A stretch of 64,000 nt of DNA from Rhodoluna sp. GTDB lineage: Bacteria; Actinomycetota; Actinomycetes; Actinomycetales; Microbacteriaceae. Below, one piece after another: positions 26,746-37,978 of the stretch. Within the stretch, counting starts at the first letter, position 1, and every line of letters begins with the position of its first letter. The notes under the pieces are model-generated. The model had not been told where the DNA came from. It saw only the letters and a list, made by a program, of their open reading frames with translations, and ran no database searches. Location of the stretch: positions 570,387-634,386 of the forward strand of contig JAHEDR010000001.1 of the NCBI GenBank assembly GCA_024641095.1, written 5' to 3'. A program made the translations under genes and the position numbers.

Positions 26746-28020
26746 CTAGAAACTAGGCCCTTTTACAACCAGGCGGTTATGTAGAGTAATGGCGCTCTGG
26801 TCGGTCAGGGAGGCCACCTGATCTACAACCACACGACGCTTTTCAACATCTGACTTGGCTTGCGACCAAGCAGCTGTGCAGTAGACATCCAGGTTGGCAC
26901 CATTAGAGGCAAGAATTGCATCGGCTAGCTCGCTCAGCAACCCGCGCTGCCATTCGTAAATTGGCCTTCTAGATTCGTGCGACATCAGGAACGCAGACAC
27001 GATGCCCTTAAGCACGGCTATCTCTGCTTTGACATTTGCTGGAATCTGCAATCTTGAACCAAATCTAACTAGCGATGCTGCCGGAGAGGTATCCACAACA
27101 GCCTCGATGGTTTCCGAGACGAATCGACCGATCAGATCACTGGCTAGGTTCTTCAGGCGGCCCAACATTGCCGGAGTTCGTTCAAATTCTGTTGGCCAGT
27201 TTGGAAGGGCTCGAAGATCGGCAAGGGCCTTGGCTAACTCTTGCTTTGAGTAAACCCCAACATTCCATTCGCTGATTTTTTCTAGCAGATCAGACTCTGC
27301 GGCTGAATCGGCAAGTTCGTCGAGCTTGATGTAACCAGAAACAATTGCATCTTCAAAGTCGTGCACCGAGTAAGCAACGTCATCTGAGAAATCCATCACC
27401 TGAGCTTCTACGCTCTTGATTCTGTCTGGCGCACCTTGGCGCATCCAGTTGTAGATTTCTAAGTCGTCTTCGTAAACACCAAACTTGATTGAGTGTTCCT
27501 TCATCTCACCTGCATCGGCAAGCGACCATGGGTACTTACAGGTGGCATCCAAACTTGCACGAGTAAGGTTTAAGCCAATGCTCGTGCCGCTTTCAAGAAA
27601 AACCTTTGGTTCAATACGGGTTAGCAACCTTAGGGTTTGAGCATTTCCTTCGAAACCGCCAATCTCAGCTGCCCAGTCGTTCAGACCTTTTTCACCGTTG
27701 TGCCCGAATGGTGGGTGCCCTAGGTCATGAGCCAAGCAGGCCATGTCTACGATGTCTGCATTAAGACCAAGGTCAATGGCCATTTCTCGGCCAATTTGAG
27801 CAACCTCTAGCGAGTGAGTTAAACGTGTACGTGCAAAATCTCCACCACTCGGCGAAAGCACCTGAGTCTTGGCGCCAAGACGACGAAGTGCAGAGGAGTG
27901 CAAAACCCTTGCGCGGTCTCTTGCGAATTCGCCGCGGTGGCCATTACCGCTGCGGCTTTCTTCTAAGAATCTTTCGCGATCAAAATCTGTGTAACCAAGT
28001 TCCGATGAATTTCTGTCCAT
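26746..28020 (-). CDS. dgt: dGTP triphosphohydrolase-like HD-domain protein
   Basis: Splits dNTPs to nucleoside and triphosphate and so adjusts nucleotide pools. The 424-residue protein has the HD metal site in TRLTHSLEVAQIG and MACLAHDLGHPPFGHNG, followed by the DDVAYSVHDFEDA element. The start ATG shares a base with the stop of dusB (TAATG). It precedes dnaG by 31 bases, the conserved actinobacterial pairing. Substrate range beyond dGTP is not predictable. Confidence 0.93.
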   Translation of the reverse strand: MDRNSSELGYTDFDRERFLEESRSGNGHRGEFARDRARVLHSSALRRLGAKTQVLSPSGGDFARTRLTHSLEVAQIGREMAIDLGLNADIVDMACLAHDLGHPPFGHNGEKGLNDWAAEIGGFEGNAQTLRLLTRIEPKVFLESGTSIGLNLTRASLDATCKYPWSLADAGEMKEHSIKFGVYEDDLEIYNWMRQGAPDRIKSVEAQVMDFSDDVAYSVHDFEDAIVSGYIKLDELADSAAESDLLEKISEWNVGVYSKQELAKALADLRALPNWPTEFERTPAMLGRLKNLASDLIGRFVSETIEAVVDTSPAASLVRFGSRLQIPANVKAEIAVLKGIVSAFLMSHESRRPIYEWQRGLLSELADAILASNGANLDVYCTAAWSQAKSDVEKRRVVVDQVASLTDQSAITLHNRLVVKGPSF

Positions 28021-29198
28021 TAGCCGCCAGACACTCCTAGCTCAGCATCTTGCAGAACTCGGCGCTGATCGCCAACAAGCTCACGCGATTGCAGCCAGTT
28101 TTCTGGCAGTGCACAAATCTTGGCGCCACCTAGTCGGCCTCTTGGGCCTTCCGCTTCTTCACCAGGGTAAGGCTCGCTTCGATCAAGAGTGGAAAGAATC
28201 TCATCCATGTGCGCCAATGATTCCACTTGAGAAAGTGCCGCACGGAATTCTCCACCAACCGGGTACCCCTTAAAGTACCAAGCAACGTGCTTTCGAATAT
28301 CGCGACAGGCGTGCGCTTCGCTTTCAAAAAATTCAACCAGCAACTCAGCGTGACGCTTGAAGGCGTCGGCTACTTCGCCAAGGTTTGGCTGAATTGGATT
28401 AATTGCGGCGTCTGAATTTGGATTCACTAGGTATTCATCGAAGGCAGCTTGCAAATCGCCAAACAACCAAGGTCTACCTAGGCAACCACGGCCCACCACA
28501 ACACCATCAACACCGGTCTCGCGCATCATGCGAATGGCATCGCCGGCAGACCAAATGTCACCGTTACCAAGCACCTGCACATCTGGCAGTGCCTCGCGAA
28601 GGCTTGCAATTGCACGCCAGTCCGCTTTGCCCGAGTAGTACTCGGCAGCAGTTCTGCCGTGCAGGGCTACAGCGGTAACACCCGCATCACGCGCGGCTTT
28701 ACCGGCATCAATGTAGGTCAGGTGGTCTGAGTCAATTCCTTTGCGCATCTTGATGGTCAAGGGAATTTCGCCCGCAGCTTTAACCGCCGCATTAACAATT
28801 GATGAGAAAAGATCTTGCTTCCAAGGAAGAGCGGCGCCGCCACCTTTTCTGGTTACCTTTGGTACTGGGCAGCCAAAGTTCAAGTCAATGTGATCGGCAC
28901 GATTTTCTGCAACCAACATGGTTACTGCCTCGGCAATGGTCTTTGGATCCACGCCATAAAGCTGAACAGATCTGACTTCTTCTGAAGGGTGATGCCCAAC
29001 TAAACGAAGTGATTCCTCGGTGCGTTCAACTAGAGCCCTTGAGGTGACCATCTCAGAAACATAGAGGCCACCGCCAAACTCGCGACACAACCTACGGAAC
29101 GCAGTGTTGGTAATGCCAGCCATAGGTGCAAGCACAACCGGCGTTGCGATGGCGATTTTGCCATACTGCAACGCTGGTTTAGTGCCTGCCGTAGTCAT
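28020..29198 (-). CDS. dusB: tRNA-dihydrouridine synthase, DusB type
   Basis: FMN enzyme that reduces uridines in the tRNA D loop. The 392-residue protein shows VLAPMAGITNTAFRRLC at the start, the NFGCPVPKVTRKGGG motif that includes the catalytic Cys, MRKGID and HGRTAAEYYSG, and GNGDIWSAGDA late. Lies 15 bases after glyS and overlaps dgt by one base. The C-terminal ~40 residues are a divergent extension. Confidence 0.95.
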   Translation of the reverse strand: MTTAGTKPALQYGKIAIATPVVLAPMAGITNTAFRRLCREFGGGLYVSEMVTSRALVERTEESLRLVGHHPSEEVRSVQLYGVDPKTIAEAVTMLVAENRADHIDLNFGCPVPKVTRKGGGAALPWKQDLFSSIVNAAVKAAGEIPLTIKMRKGIDSDHLTYIDAGKAARDAGVTAVALHGRTAAEYYSGKADWRAIASLREALPDVQVLGNGDIWSAGDAIRMMRETGVDGVVVGRGCLGRPWLFGDLQAAFDEYLVNPNSDAAINPIQPNLGEVADAFKRHAELLVEFFESEAHACRDIRKHVAWYFKGYPVGGEFRAALSQVESLAHMDEILSTLDRSEPYPGEEAEGPRGRLGGAKICALPENWLQSRELVGDQRRVLQDAELGVSGG

Positions 29199-29213
29199 TG
29201 TGTGATACGGGTT

Positions 29214-30593
29214 CTAAGAAACCAGTTTTGCGCCAAGGTACTCGCGCAACTTGCTTAATGAAACACGCTCTTGCTGCATGGTGTCGCGCTCGCGCACAGT
29301 TACCGCTTGATCTTCAAGGGTGTCAAAGTCAACGGTCACACAGAAAGGTGTGCCAATCTCATCCTGACGACGGTAACGACGACCAATTGCACCGGAGTCA
29401 TCGAAATCAATGTTCCAGTAGCCACGAAGTTCCTGCGCAAGGTTTCTTGCAACCGGTGAAAGGTCTTCGTTTCTTGAAAGTGGAAGTACGGCAGCCTTGA
29501 TTGGTGCAAGACGGTAGTCCAAACGCAAAACGGTGCGAACGTCAACGCCACCCTTTGTGTTTGGCGCCTCGTCCTCGGCGTACGCGTCAACCAGGAATGC
29601 CATTAGCGATCGGGTCAAACCAGCGGCAGGCTCAATAACGTAAGGAGTCCAACGCTCATTCTTGTTTTGATCAAAGTAACTTAGGTCGGCGCCTGATTCG
29701 CGTGAATGAGTGCTCAAGTCAAAGTCGGTACGGTTGGCAATACCCTCAAGCTCACCAAACTCGCTACCCGGGAAACCAAACTTGTACTCAATGTCAACGG
29801 TGCGCTTTGAGTAGTGCGAAAGTTTTTCCTTTGGGTGCTCAAAGATGCGCAGGTTATCTGGGTTGATTCCCAAATCTGTGTACCAGTTCATTCTTTGTTC
29901 AATCCAGTAGTCGTGCCACTCTTCGTCGGTGCCAGGCTCTACAAAGAATTCCATTTCCATCTGTTCAAACTCGCGAGTACGGAAGATGAAGTTTCCTGGA
30001 GTGATCTCGTTGCGGAATGACTTACCAATCTGGCCAATACCAAACGGAGGCTTCATACGTGAAGCGCCAAGCACGTTGGCAAAGTTCACAAAGATGCCCT
30101 GCGCAGTTTCTGGACGTAGGTAGTGCAAACCCTCTTCGGCTGCTACTGGACCAAGGAACGTCTGAAGCAACCCGTTGAAAGCCTTTGGCTCGGTCCAGGT
30201 GCTCTTGCTGCCACAGTTTGGGCAGGCAATGTCGTTCATAGATTCCGGAGCGCGGCCCTTCTTCTCTTCGAAGGCCTCTTCGAGGTGGTCCTGACGGAAG
30301 CGCTTGTGACAAGCGGTGCATTCAATCAGTGGGTCAGAAAATTCACGAACGTGTCCTGATGCTTCCCAAACCTTACGAGGAAGAATTACCGACGAGTCAA
30401 GGCCCACGATGTCTTCGCGACTCTGCACCATTGTGCGCCACCACTGGCGCTTGATGTTTTCTTTAAGTTCAACTCCAAGGGGTCCGTAGTCCCATGCTGA
30501 ACGGCTTCCACCGTAGATTTCGCCGGCCTGGAAAACGAATCCACGGCGCTTAGCTAGAGAAATTACTGAATCTAGACGATTTGGGGTAGCCAC
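29214..30593 (-). CDS. glyS: glycyl-tRNA synthetase (dimeric class II)
   Basis: Charges tRNA-Gly. The 459-residue single-chain alpha2 type has class II motif 1-3 elements ([37 protein letters not shown], and LTRSLMAFL near the end) and a zinc insert with CTACHKR and CPNCGS. The C-terminal anticodon-binding domain ([21 protein letters not shown]) is complete. A 50-base gap with no recognisable T-box separates it from uppS. Confidence 0.97.
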   Translation of the reverse strand: MATPNRLDSVISLAKRRGFVFQAGEIYGGSRSAWDYGPLGVELKENIKRQWWRTMVQSREDIVGLDSSVILPRKVWEASGHVREFSDPLIECTACHKRFRQDHLEEAFEEKKGRAPESMNDIACPNCGSKSTWTEPKAFNGLLQTFLGPVAAEEGLHYLRPETAQGIFVNFANVLGASRMKPPFGIGQIGKSFRNEITPGNFIFRTREFEQMEMEFFVEPGTDEEWHDYWIEQRMNWYTDLGINPDNLRIFEHPKEKLSHYSKRTVDIEYKFGFPGSEFGELEGIANRTDFDLSTHSRESGADLSYFDQNKNERWTPYVIEPAAGLTRSLMAFLVDAYAEDEAPNTKGGVDVRTVLRLDYRLAPIKAAVLPLSRNEDLSPVARNLAQELRGYWNIDFDDSGAIGRRYRRQDEIGTPFCVTVDFDTLEDQAVTVRERDTMQQERVSLSKLREYLGAKLVS

Positions 30594-30644
30594 TTAAACT
30601 CCTTGCCCAAGCTGGATGCCTGGTACTTGTTCGAAGTTCCCAGT

Positions 30645-31445
30645 CTACTTTGAAGAGGTGCGTTTTGGCTTGTCTACTGCCCCACCAAAGCGCCTGGATC
30701 TGCCTTGAAAGTGCGAAATGGCCTGCCAAAGCGAGGTTCTGTCAAAATCTGGCCACAGGGTGTCCATAAATACGAACTCGGCATAGGCGGATTGCCACAG
30801 CAAGAAGTTTGAGGTGCGCTGCTCGCCGGAGCTGCGCAGGAACAAATCCACATCTGGCAGGTAGTGGGTGTTCAAATATTTCTGCATGGTTTTTTCGGTG
30901 ATTGAACCCGGCTTCAACTTGCCAAGTTTCACATCAGCGGCCATGGCATTCACCGCATCAACGATCTCAATTCGCGAACCGTAATTCACGCACATGGTCA
31001 GAGTGAGCGTCTTATTCTTTGCGGTTGCCTTCTCGGCTGCCTTCAATTCATCAATCACCGATAACCAAAGCTTTGGTCTGCGGCCAGCCCAGCGAATTTT
31101 TACACCCCAGGCGTTTAGCTGGTCGCGACGATTGCGAAGTACCTCCCGATTGAAGCCCATCAAGAATTTAACTTCCTCGGGTGAACGCTTCCAGTTCTCG
31201 GTAGAGAAGGCATAGACAGTCAGGTACTTAACTCCCGCCTCAATTGCACCGGCAACAACATCTAGCAGTGCAGCTTCGCCGGCCTTGTGGCCTTCAATGC
31301 GAGTTAGTCCGCGAGAGTTGGCCCACCTACCATTGCCGTCCATCACGATTGCAATGTGCTCAGGCACAGAACCAGCAGCGAACCTTGGCATCTTTACGCC
31401 AGGCTTCTTTACTGCCTGAAACCCACCGGCTTGCAACTTGCTCAT
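30645..31445 (-). CDS. uppS: isoprenyl (undecaprenyl or decaprenyl) diphosphate synthase, cis type
   Basis: Cis-prenyltransferase making the lipid carrier for cell-wall synthesis. The 266-residue protein has the catalytic Asp36 in [12 protein letters not shown], the [16 protein letters not shown] helix and the C-terminal [20 protein letters not shown]. Product chain length (C50 or C55) cannot be set from sequence. The ATG overlaps the recO stop by four bases. Confidence 0.95.
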   Translation of the reverse strand: MSKLQAGGFQAVKKPGVKMPRFAAGSVPEHIAIVMDGNGRWANSRGLTRIEGHKAGEAALLDVVAGAIEAGVKYLTVYAFSTENWKRSPEEVKFLMGFNREVLRNRRDQLNAWGVKIRWAGRRPKLWLSVIDELKAAEKATAKNKTLTLTMCVNYGSRIEIVDAVNAMAADVKLGKLKPGSITEKTMQKYLNTHYLPDVDLFLRSSGEQRTSNFLLWQSAYAEFVFMDTLWPDFDRTSLWQAISHFQGRSRRFGGAVDKPKRTSSK

Positions 31446-32167
31446 TCGCGCTCCACGTGTTGAAGAGATTTCAGTCCGCGTTCAATATGCCACTGACTGT
31501 ACGCTGCAACGATACCCGATGCCGAAGCGCGAATGTTTTCTGGAGCAACATCGGCAATGCTCCACTCGCCTGCAAGCAAGGCGCCTAACAATTCGCCGGT
31601 GAGTGGATCAATCACGGCAGCACCGGCAGGCCGGCAATCGCGACAAACCACGCCACCAAGTTGCATCACAAAGGCCTGATGTGGCCCAACTGCTCCGCAG
31701 CGACTGCAGTCACCAAGGTTTGGGGCCCAACCGGCAATTGCCAACGCCCTTAGTAAATACGAATCAAGCACCAGCGATGCATCGTGCTCCTGGTTTGCCA
31801 ACGAACGCAGCGCGCCAACCAAAAGCAAATACTGCTGCGGTGATGAATCCTCGCCGGTTAATTTCTCGGCGGTTTCAACCATTGCAGTGGCGGTTGTGTA
31901 GGTTCGATAATCTTCAATGATCTCGCGACCGTAGCTACTGATGGTTTCAACCTGATTAACCACATCTAAGTTTCGTCCCTCATAAAACTGAATTTCCGCA
32001 ACCATGAAAGGTTCAAGGCGAGCACCAAATTTGGATGCAGTGCGCCTAACGCCCTTAGCAACTGCGCGCACCTGCCCGTTGTATCGCGTTAGCAAAGTCA
32101 CAATACGATCTGCCTCACCCAATTTATGGGTGCGCAGAACTACTGCTTCATCTTTGTAAAGGGGCAC
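31442..32167 (-). CDS. recO: DNA repair protein RecO
   Basis: Mediator of RecA loading in the RecFOR pathway. The 241-residue protein has an N-terminal OB fold ([20 protein letters not shown]), a helical middle and a zinc site of two CxxC pairs (CSRCG and CRDC). The start is GTG 32167 with no strong ribosome site, 35 bases after leuA. The recO-uppS pair is conserved in actinobacteria. Confidence 0.94.
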   Translation of the reverse strand: MPLYKDEAVVLRTHKLGEADRIVTLLTRYNGQVRAVAKGVRRTASKFGARLEPFMVAEIQFYEGRNLDVVNQVETISSYGREIIEDYRTYTTATAMVETAEKLTGEDSSPQQYLLLVGALRSLANQEHDASLVLDSYLLRALAIAGWAPNLGDCSRCGAVGPHQAFVMQLGGVVCRDCRPAGAAVIDPLTGELLGALLAGEWSIADVAPENIRASASGIVAAYSQWHIERGLKSLQHVERE

Positions 32168-32202
32168 TAAATAAGTATCGGTCGCCCGATGCCATTTATT
32201 AG

Positions 32203-33939
<1,737 letters not shown>

Positions 33940-33982
33940 TTAAGTGTCTTTCGTGTGGTGGGTGGTCAGCCAGCAGAAGGCT

Positions 33983-34018
33983 CCGCGACGAGGAGGGCCT
34001 AATTAGGCCTCGCCGCGG
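33983..34018 (-). promoter_or_regulatory. leuA leader hairpin (putative attenuator element)
   Basis: An 11-pair stem (arms at 33983-33993 and 34008-34018, one G-T pair) encloses the perfect palindrome GGCCTAATTAGGCC at 33996-34009. The 3' codons and stop of the leader peptide lie inside it. No U run follows, so it is not a simple intrinsic terminator; a ribosome on the leader would melt or block it. Confidence 0.7.
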
Positions 34019-34044
34019 CCACTAAGTAGTAGACCGAAGAACAC
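34003..34044 (-). CDS. leucine-rich leuA leader peptide
   Basis: A 13-codon frame (GTG start, TAA stop) encodes MFFGLLLSGRGEA with three consecutive Leu codons, CTA CTA CTT, 64 bases upstream of the leuA ATG end of the leader. A TAGTCT -10-like element ends six bases before the GTG, so the RNA may start at the peptide's own start codon. Ribosome stalling at the Leu codons under leucine shortage would change folding of the adjoining hairpin. This matches ribosome-mediated leuA attenuation known in actinobacteria; peptide and control here are inferred. Confidence 0.72.
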   Translation of the reverse strand: MFFGLLLSGRGEA

Positions 34045-34101
34045 GTTTTTAGACTAAGCCCTAAAGCGCCCAAAAGCCAAGTCCCCAGACAATGTATTGG
34101 A

Positions 34102-35022
34102 CTAGAAGCCCAGCTTGCCCAGTTGCTTTGGGTCTCTTTGCCACTCCGAGGCAACCTTTACCCTGAGCCCCAAGAAGACCTTGTGGCCAATTAATTTCTC
34201 GATTTCAAGTCGGGCACGCTTACCAACATCAATCAAGCGCGCTCCCCTGTGGCCAATGATGATTCCCTTTTGGCTGTCACGTTCCACAAAAATATTTGCG
34301 TGGATATCGGTCAAGTCACGACCCTTGCGCTTTGTTATCTCGTCGATAGTTACGGCAATTGAGTGCGGCAGTTCGTCTCGCACTCCCTCGAGGGTGGCCT
34401 CGCGAATCAATTCGCAAATACGAGCCTCTAGCGATTCATCGGTTACTGCATCAGCCGGGTAAAGAGCCGGAGAAAGTGGCATTAGGTCAATTAGAACCTT
34501 GGTCAGAACTTCAAGTTGATCCTCGGTCACAGCCGATACCGGCACGATGGCTTTCCAATCGCGCAATTCAGAAACGGCAATCAGTTGTTCGGCAAGAGAC
34601 TCTGGCGAAACTAGCTCACACTTAGTAACAACGGCCACCAGCTTTGCGCGGCGAAATTCATTTAGCTGCTCATTAATGAATTGATCGCCGGGACCAATCT
34701 TTTCATTTGCCGGAATACAAAAGCCAATTACGTCAACATCACCAAGGGTCTGCTCAACCAAGTCATTTAGGCGTTGACCCAATAGGGTGCGCGGACGGTG
34801 CAGGCCCGGGGTGTCAACCAAAATTAGTTGCCCGTAGTCCCTGTGAACGATTCCCCTAATAGCCCTGCGGGTGGTCTGGGGTTTTGCACTGGTGATGGCA
34901 ATCTTCTCGCCAACCAGCGCATTTGTCAGAGTGGACTTTCCCACATTTGGCCTGCCAACAAACGAAGCAAAACCAGAACGGTGATCCGATTCAATTGGTT
35001 TTGATGAATATGGTTCTGACAT
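34102..35022 (-). CDS. era: GTPase Era
   Basis: Ribosome-assembly GTPase acting on 16S rRNA 3' end. The 306-residue protein has G1 GRPNVGKST, switch region QTTRRAIRGIVHRDYG, G3 DTPGLHRP, G4 VTKCE and the C-terminal KH domain with IIGHRGARLIDVGKRAR. Its ATG overlaps the stop of the CNNM-like gene by one base, in the conserved phoH-ybeY-CNNM-era order. Confidence 0.97.
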   Translation of the reverse strand: MSEPYSSKPIESDHRSGFASFVGRPNVGKSTLTNALVGEKIAITSAKPQTTRRAIRGIVHRDYGQLILVDTPGLHRPRTLLGQRLNDLVEQTLGDVDVIGFCIPANEKIGPGDQFINEQLNEFRRAKLVAVVTKCELVSPESLAEQLIAVSELRDWKAIVPVSAVTEDQLEVLTKVLIDLMPLSPALYPADAVTDESLEARICELIREATLEGVRDELPHSIAVTIDEITKRKGRDLTDIHANIFVERDSQKGIIIGHRGARLIDVGKRARLEIEKLIGHKVFLGLRVKVASEWQRDPKQLGKLGF

Positions 35023-36152
35023 TATTTCTCCGGCTCCAGTTGCTCAAAGGCAGACTGGGCGTCAGCCAAACTTTCGTCTTTCTTAACGATTACGGTGATC
35101 AGGCGTTTTCTGCGACCTTCAATGCGATCGGCTGAAATTAGTAGCCCCGAAACCACAACTTCATCGCCCTTACTAGGTAGTCTGCCCAGCTGCTTAGTGA
35201 AGAGGCCGCCAACACTATCTACGTCTTCGTCTTCAAGTTCAAGTTCAAGTTGTTCGCCCAATTCGGCAAGCGAGAATCTGGCATTCACTCGGAATCTGCC
35301 ATCGCCCAAGTCATCTACATCAGGAACTTCGCGATCATATTCATCGTTGATCTCACCAACGATCTCTTCAATCACGTCTTCCATGGTGGCCAACCCTGCA
35401 ACGCCACCATATTCATCAACGATTACCGCAATGTGGGTTGAGCTTAGTTGCATGTCTCTTAGAAGATCATCAACCGGTTTTGATTCAGGAACGTAAATAA
35501 CCGGTCTGGCAATTTCGCTGGCTAAAGTGGCATCCATCTTGGCCGGTGATTCGTGCAAAACACGGGCAACATCTTTTAGATACAAGATTCCGTTGATGTC
35601 ATCAATGTTCTTACCTACCACCGGAAGTCGCGAGTAACCACGACTTAGAAAGACACTCATTGACTTTGTTAGTGAGGCATCTGAGCTAACGGTAGCCATG
35701 TCAATTCTTGGCACCATGATTTCGCGAACAATAGTTTCGCCAAACTCTTCTACCGAGTCCAGCAACTCCTGTTCGAACTCTTCAGGCTCGTCAAGCTTTG
35801 GCAGTGAGATTGGAGTAAAAAGCAAGTGAATGGAATCAACCGGGCCTTTGCTCAGCTTTAGAAGCTTCTGACCAAAGGAATGGTGGCCCAGTTTTTTAGC
35901 GGCAAACTGACTTCCAAAAAGTAGAGCCACCATCATTGCCGAAGAGATAAGTGCCGAAAAGTACCAAGGGATCTCTACCGGTGAGAGCGCCTGGCCGGCA
36001 ACCACTCCAAAAACACCGGTTAGGGCCAAGCGAACAAAGGAAAGTGATTCTGCCTTAGCCGATTCGTCTACCTCTAGGGCCGCCTTCACAACTGCGGTAA
36101 GGGTAGTCAAGAGTGCCAACACGGCAGCAATCCAGAGGGCTAGACCTATCAA
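35022..36152 (-). CDS. CNNM/CorC-like CBS-domain membrane protein (hemolysin C family)
   Basis: A 376-residue protein with an N-terminal membrane part of about three helices (residues 1-90) that is shorter than a standard DUF21 domain, a CBS pair (about 130-265; VREIMVPRIDMATV, YSRLPVVGKNIDDINGILY) and a CorC_HlyC domain at the C-terminus. Homologues act in Mg2+/Co2+ transport or its control. The start is TTG 36152 directly after the ybeY stop. The reduced membrane domain is typical of the actinobacterial version and makes autonomous transport uncertain. Confidence 0.88.
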   Translation of the reverse strand: MIGLALWIAAVLALLTTLTAVVKAALEVDESAKAESLSFVRLALTGVFGVVAGQALSPVEIPWYFSALISSAMMVALLFGSQFAAKKLGHHSFGQKLLKLSKGPVDSIHLLFTPISLPKLDEPEEFEQELLDSVEEFGETIVREIMVPRIDMATVSSDASLTKSMSVFLSRGYSRLPVVGKNIDDINGILYLKDVARVLHESPAKMDATLASEIARPVIYVPESKPVDDLLRDMQLSSTHIAVIVDEYGGVAGLATMEDVIEEIVGEINDEYDREVPDVDDLGDGRFRVNARFSLAELGEQLELELEDEDVDSVGGLFTKQLGRLPSKGDEVVVSGLLISADRIEGRRKRLITVIVKKDESLADAQSAFEQLEPEK

Positions 36153-36614
36153 CTAGTTGCCTGCTTCATGTTTATAGAAGTTATCCAGGATTGCCTTTTG
36201 CAGACCAAACATTTCTTTTTCATCATCGGGTTCAGCATGATCGAAACCAAGTAGGTGCAAAATTCCATGAGTGGTGAGCAGAAGAATCTCATTGATTGCT
36301 TCGTGACCGGCAACCTCAGCCTGCTTTGCAGCAACCTGCGGACAGATGACGATGTCACCTAGTAGTCCGGCTGGAGTAATTTCCGATTCACTACCCGGAC
36401 GCAATTCATCCATTGGAAAACTCAGTACATCGGTTGGGCCAGGCTCATCCATCCACTGAATGTGCAGCACTTCCATTGCTGGCTCATCAACAAACTGAAT
36501 TGCGAGTTCGGTCTTTGAGTGCAGATGCATCTCCTGAAAAGCAAACTGAGCCAAACGCAAAACGCGAGCTTCGTCTACCGAAAGTTCAGACTCGTTATTA
36601 ATTTCAATAGTCAC
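36153..36614 (-). CDS. ybeY: endoribonuclease YbeY (rRNA maturation factor)
   Basis: Metal-dependent RNase needed for 16S rRNA 3' maturation and ribosome quality control. The 153-residue protein has the zinc site HGILHLLGFDHAEPDDE (three His) and the VLSFPMDE strand. It starts within the last bases of phoH (shared base) and ends next to the CNNM-like gene. Confidence 0.95.
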   Translation of the reverse strand: MTIEINNESELSVDEARVLRLAQFAFQEMHLHSKTELAIQFVDEPAMEVLHIQWMDEPGPTDVLSFPMDELRPGSESEITPAGLLGDIVICPQVAAKQAEVAGHEAINEILLLTTHGILHLLGFDHAEPDDEKEMFGLQKAILDNFYKHEAGN

Positions 36615-37624
36615 TAGCGAGCCTTCTTTGCCGCAGGCTTGGCTGCAGTCTTTTTGTCTTCGTACTTGCTATAAGCATCAACAATCTTTGCTACCAGCGA
36701 GTGACGAACAACGTCTTCTGAGGTGAGCGTGGCAAAGTGCATGCCTTCAACCTTGCTAAGCACCTCTACCGCAGTGCGCAAACCCGATGAACCGGTTGGC
36801 AAGTCAATCTGAGTGATGTCACCGGTGACCACCATTTTTGAATTGAAGCCCAAGCGGGTCAAAAACATCTTCATCTGTTCTGGGGTGGTGTTTTGAGCCT
36901 CATCAAGAATGATGAATGAATCGTTCAAGGTGCGGCCTCGCATGTAGGCAAGTGGTGCAACTTCAATGGTTCCTGCCGCCATCAACTTTGGAATTGATTC
37001 CGGTTCGAGCATTTCGTGCAATGCATCAAATAGCGGACGCAGATATGGGTCAATCTTGTCGTTGAGTGTGCCAGGTAGAAAACCTAAACGCTCTCCTGCC
37101 TCTACCGCTGGGCGAGTCAGAATAATGCGACTAATTTCTTTGCGCTGCAATGCCTGCACGGCCTTGGCCATTGCCAAGTAGGTCTTACCTGTTCCGGCCG
37201 GGCCGATACCAAACACAATCGTTGCTTCGTCAATTGCGTCAACGTACTTCTTTTGACCAAGTGTCTTTGGGCGAATGCTCTTGCCACGGGAACTCAAAAT
37301 GCTTTGGCTAAGCACATCTGCCGGACGCAATTCAGACTCAAGCATTTTTGCAGAGCGCGTGAAATCTTGTGGTGCAAGGTCTTGACCATTTGCAATAAGG
37401 GCAACCATTTGCTCAATTAGCTTCTTAGCTTCAACAACCTGCTGATCTGGGCCTTTTAAAACGACTTCGTTTCCGCGAGCATGTACTTCAACATCCGGGT
37501 ATGTCTGTTCCAGAGTTTTTAAAAGCCTGTCCTCGGTACCAAATAGCGAAACCATAGGAACTCCTACAATCTGCATCTTTTGAGTCACAGATTTGGCGCG
37601 TGAACCTTTTACTGAATTAGGCAA
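36614..37624 (-). CDS. phoH: PhoH-family ATPase
   Basis: PhoH-like P-loop protein with an N-terminal KH-like region and a helicase-like ATPase, thought to act in RNA metabolism with YbeY. Walker A FGIGPAGTGKTYLAM lies near residue 140 and Walker B FIILDEAQNTT near 240. The TTG at 37624, preceded by AAGGA and overlapping the HIT stop by eight bases, gives 336 residues; homologues begin about 20 residues before the VPMVSLFG strand, which supports this start over the internal ATG at 37555, though that also has an AGGAG. Confidence 0.93.
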   Translation of the reverse strand: MPNSVKGSRAKSVTQKMQIVGVPMVSLFGTEDRLLKTLEQTYPDVEVHARGNEVVLKGPDQQVVEAKKLIEQMVALIANGQDLAPQDFTRSAKMLESELRPADVLSQSILSSRGKSIRPKTLGQKKYVDAIDEATIVFGIGPAGTGKTYLAMAKAVQALQRKEISRIILTRPAVEAGERLGFLPGTLNDKIDPYLRPLFDALHEMLEPESIPKLMAAGTIEVAPLAYMRGRTLNDSFIILDEAQNTTPEQMKMFLTRLGFNSKMVVTGDITQIDLPTGSSGLRTAVEVLSKVEGMHFATLTSEDVVRHSLVAKIVDAYSKYEDKKTAAKPAAKKAR

Positions 37625-37958
37625 TCTGGTCCTTAGGTGTGCGGCTGGTTATATGGCCGTGCGCGTGAAAAACGGTCTGGCCGGCTTCTTCGCCGGTGTT
37701 GAAACTTAATCTGAACGAACCGGTTGATTTATCTAAAGCAATCTGAGTGCCCAGCTGCATGAGGTCAACCAATTGTTCCGGTGAGTTCTGGGTTAATTCG
37801 GCGATGTTCGCATGATGGTTCTTAGGTATAACCAAAATGTGAATTGGCTGGCGAGGTGAAATGTCCCAAAAGGCTAGCGACAAGTCAGTCTCGGCAACCA
37901 GGTTTGCCTGGATGTCCTTGCTAGCGATTCTGCAAAATATGCAGTCAGGGTTGTTCAA
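37617..37958 (-). CDS. HIT-domain nucleotide hydrolase
   Basis: A 113-residue histidine-triad protein, a Hint-like purine nucleoside phosphoramidase. It has CIFCRI at the start (zinc-type Cys pair) and the catalytic HAHGHI near the C-terminus. I place the start at TTG 37958 because GGAGGAA lies five bases upstream; the 12-residue longer frame would overlap rsmE. Its neighbours rsmE and phoH are conserved in order. Confidence 0.92.
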   Translation of the reverse strand: MNNPDCIFCRIASKDIQANLVAETDLSLAFWDISPRQPIHILVIPKNHHANIAELTQNSPEQLVDLMQLGTQIALDKSTGSFRLSFNTGEEAGQTVFHAHGHITSRTPKDQIA

Positions 37959-37978
37959 TGTTTCCTCCAAAAAGCAGT

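Noticed and set aside
30594-30644. T-box or riboswitch before glyS (and before leuS)
   Set aside because: The gaps are too short and lack the T-box sequence or a stem-loop of the right kind.
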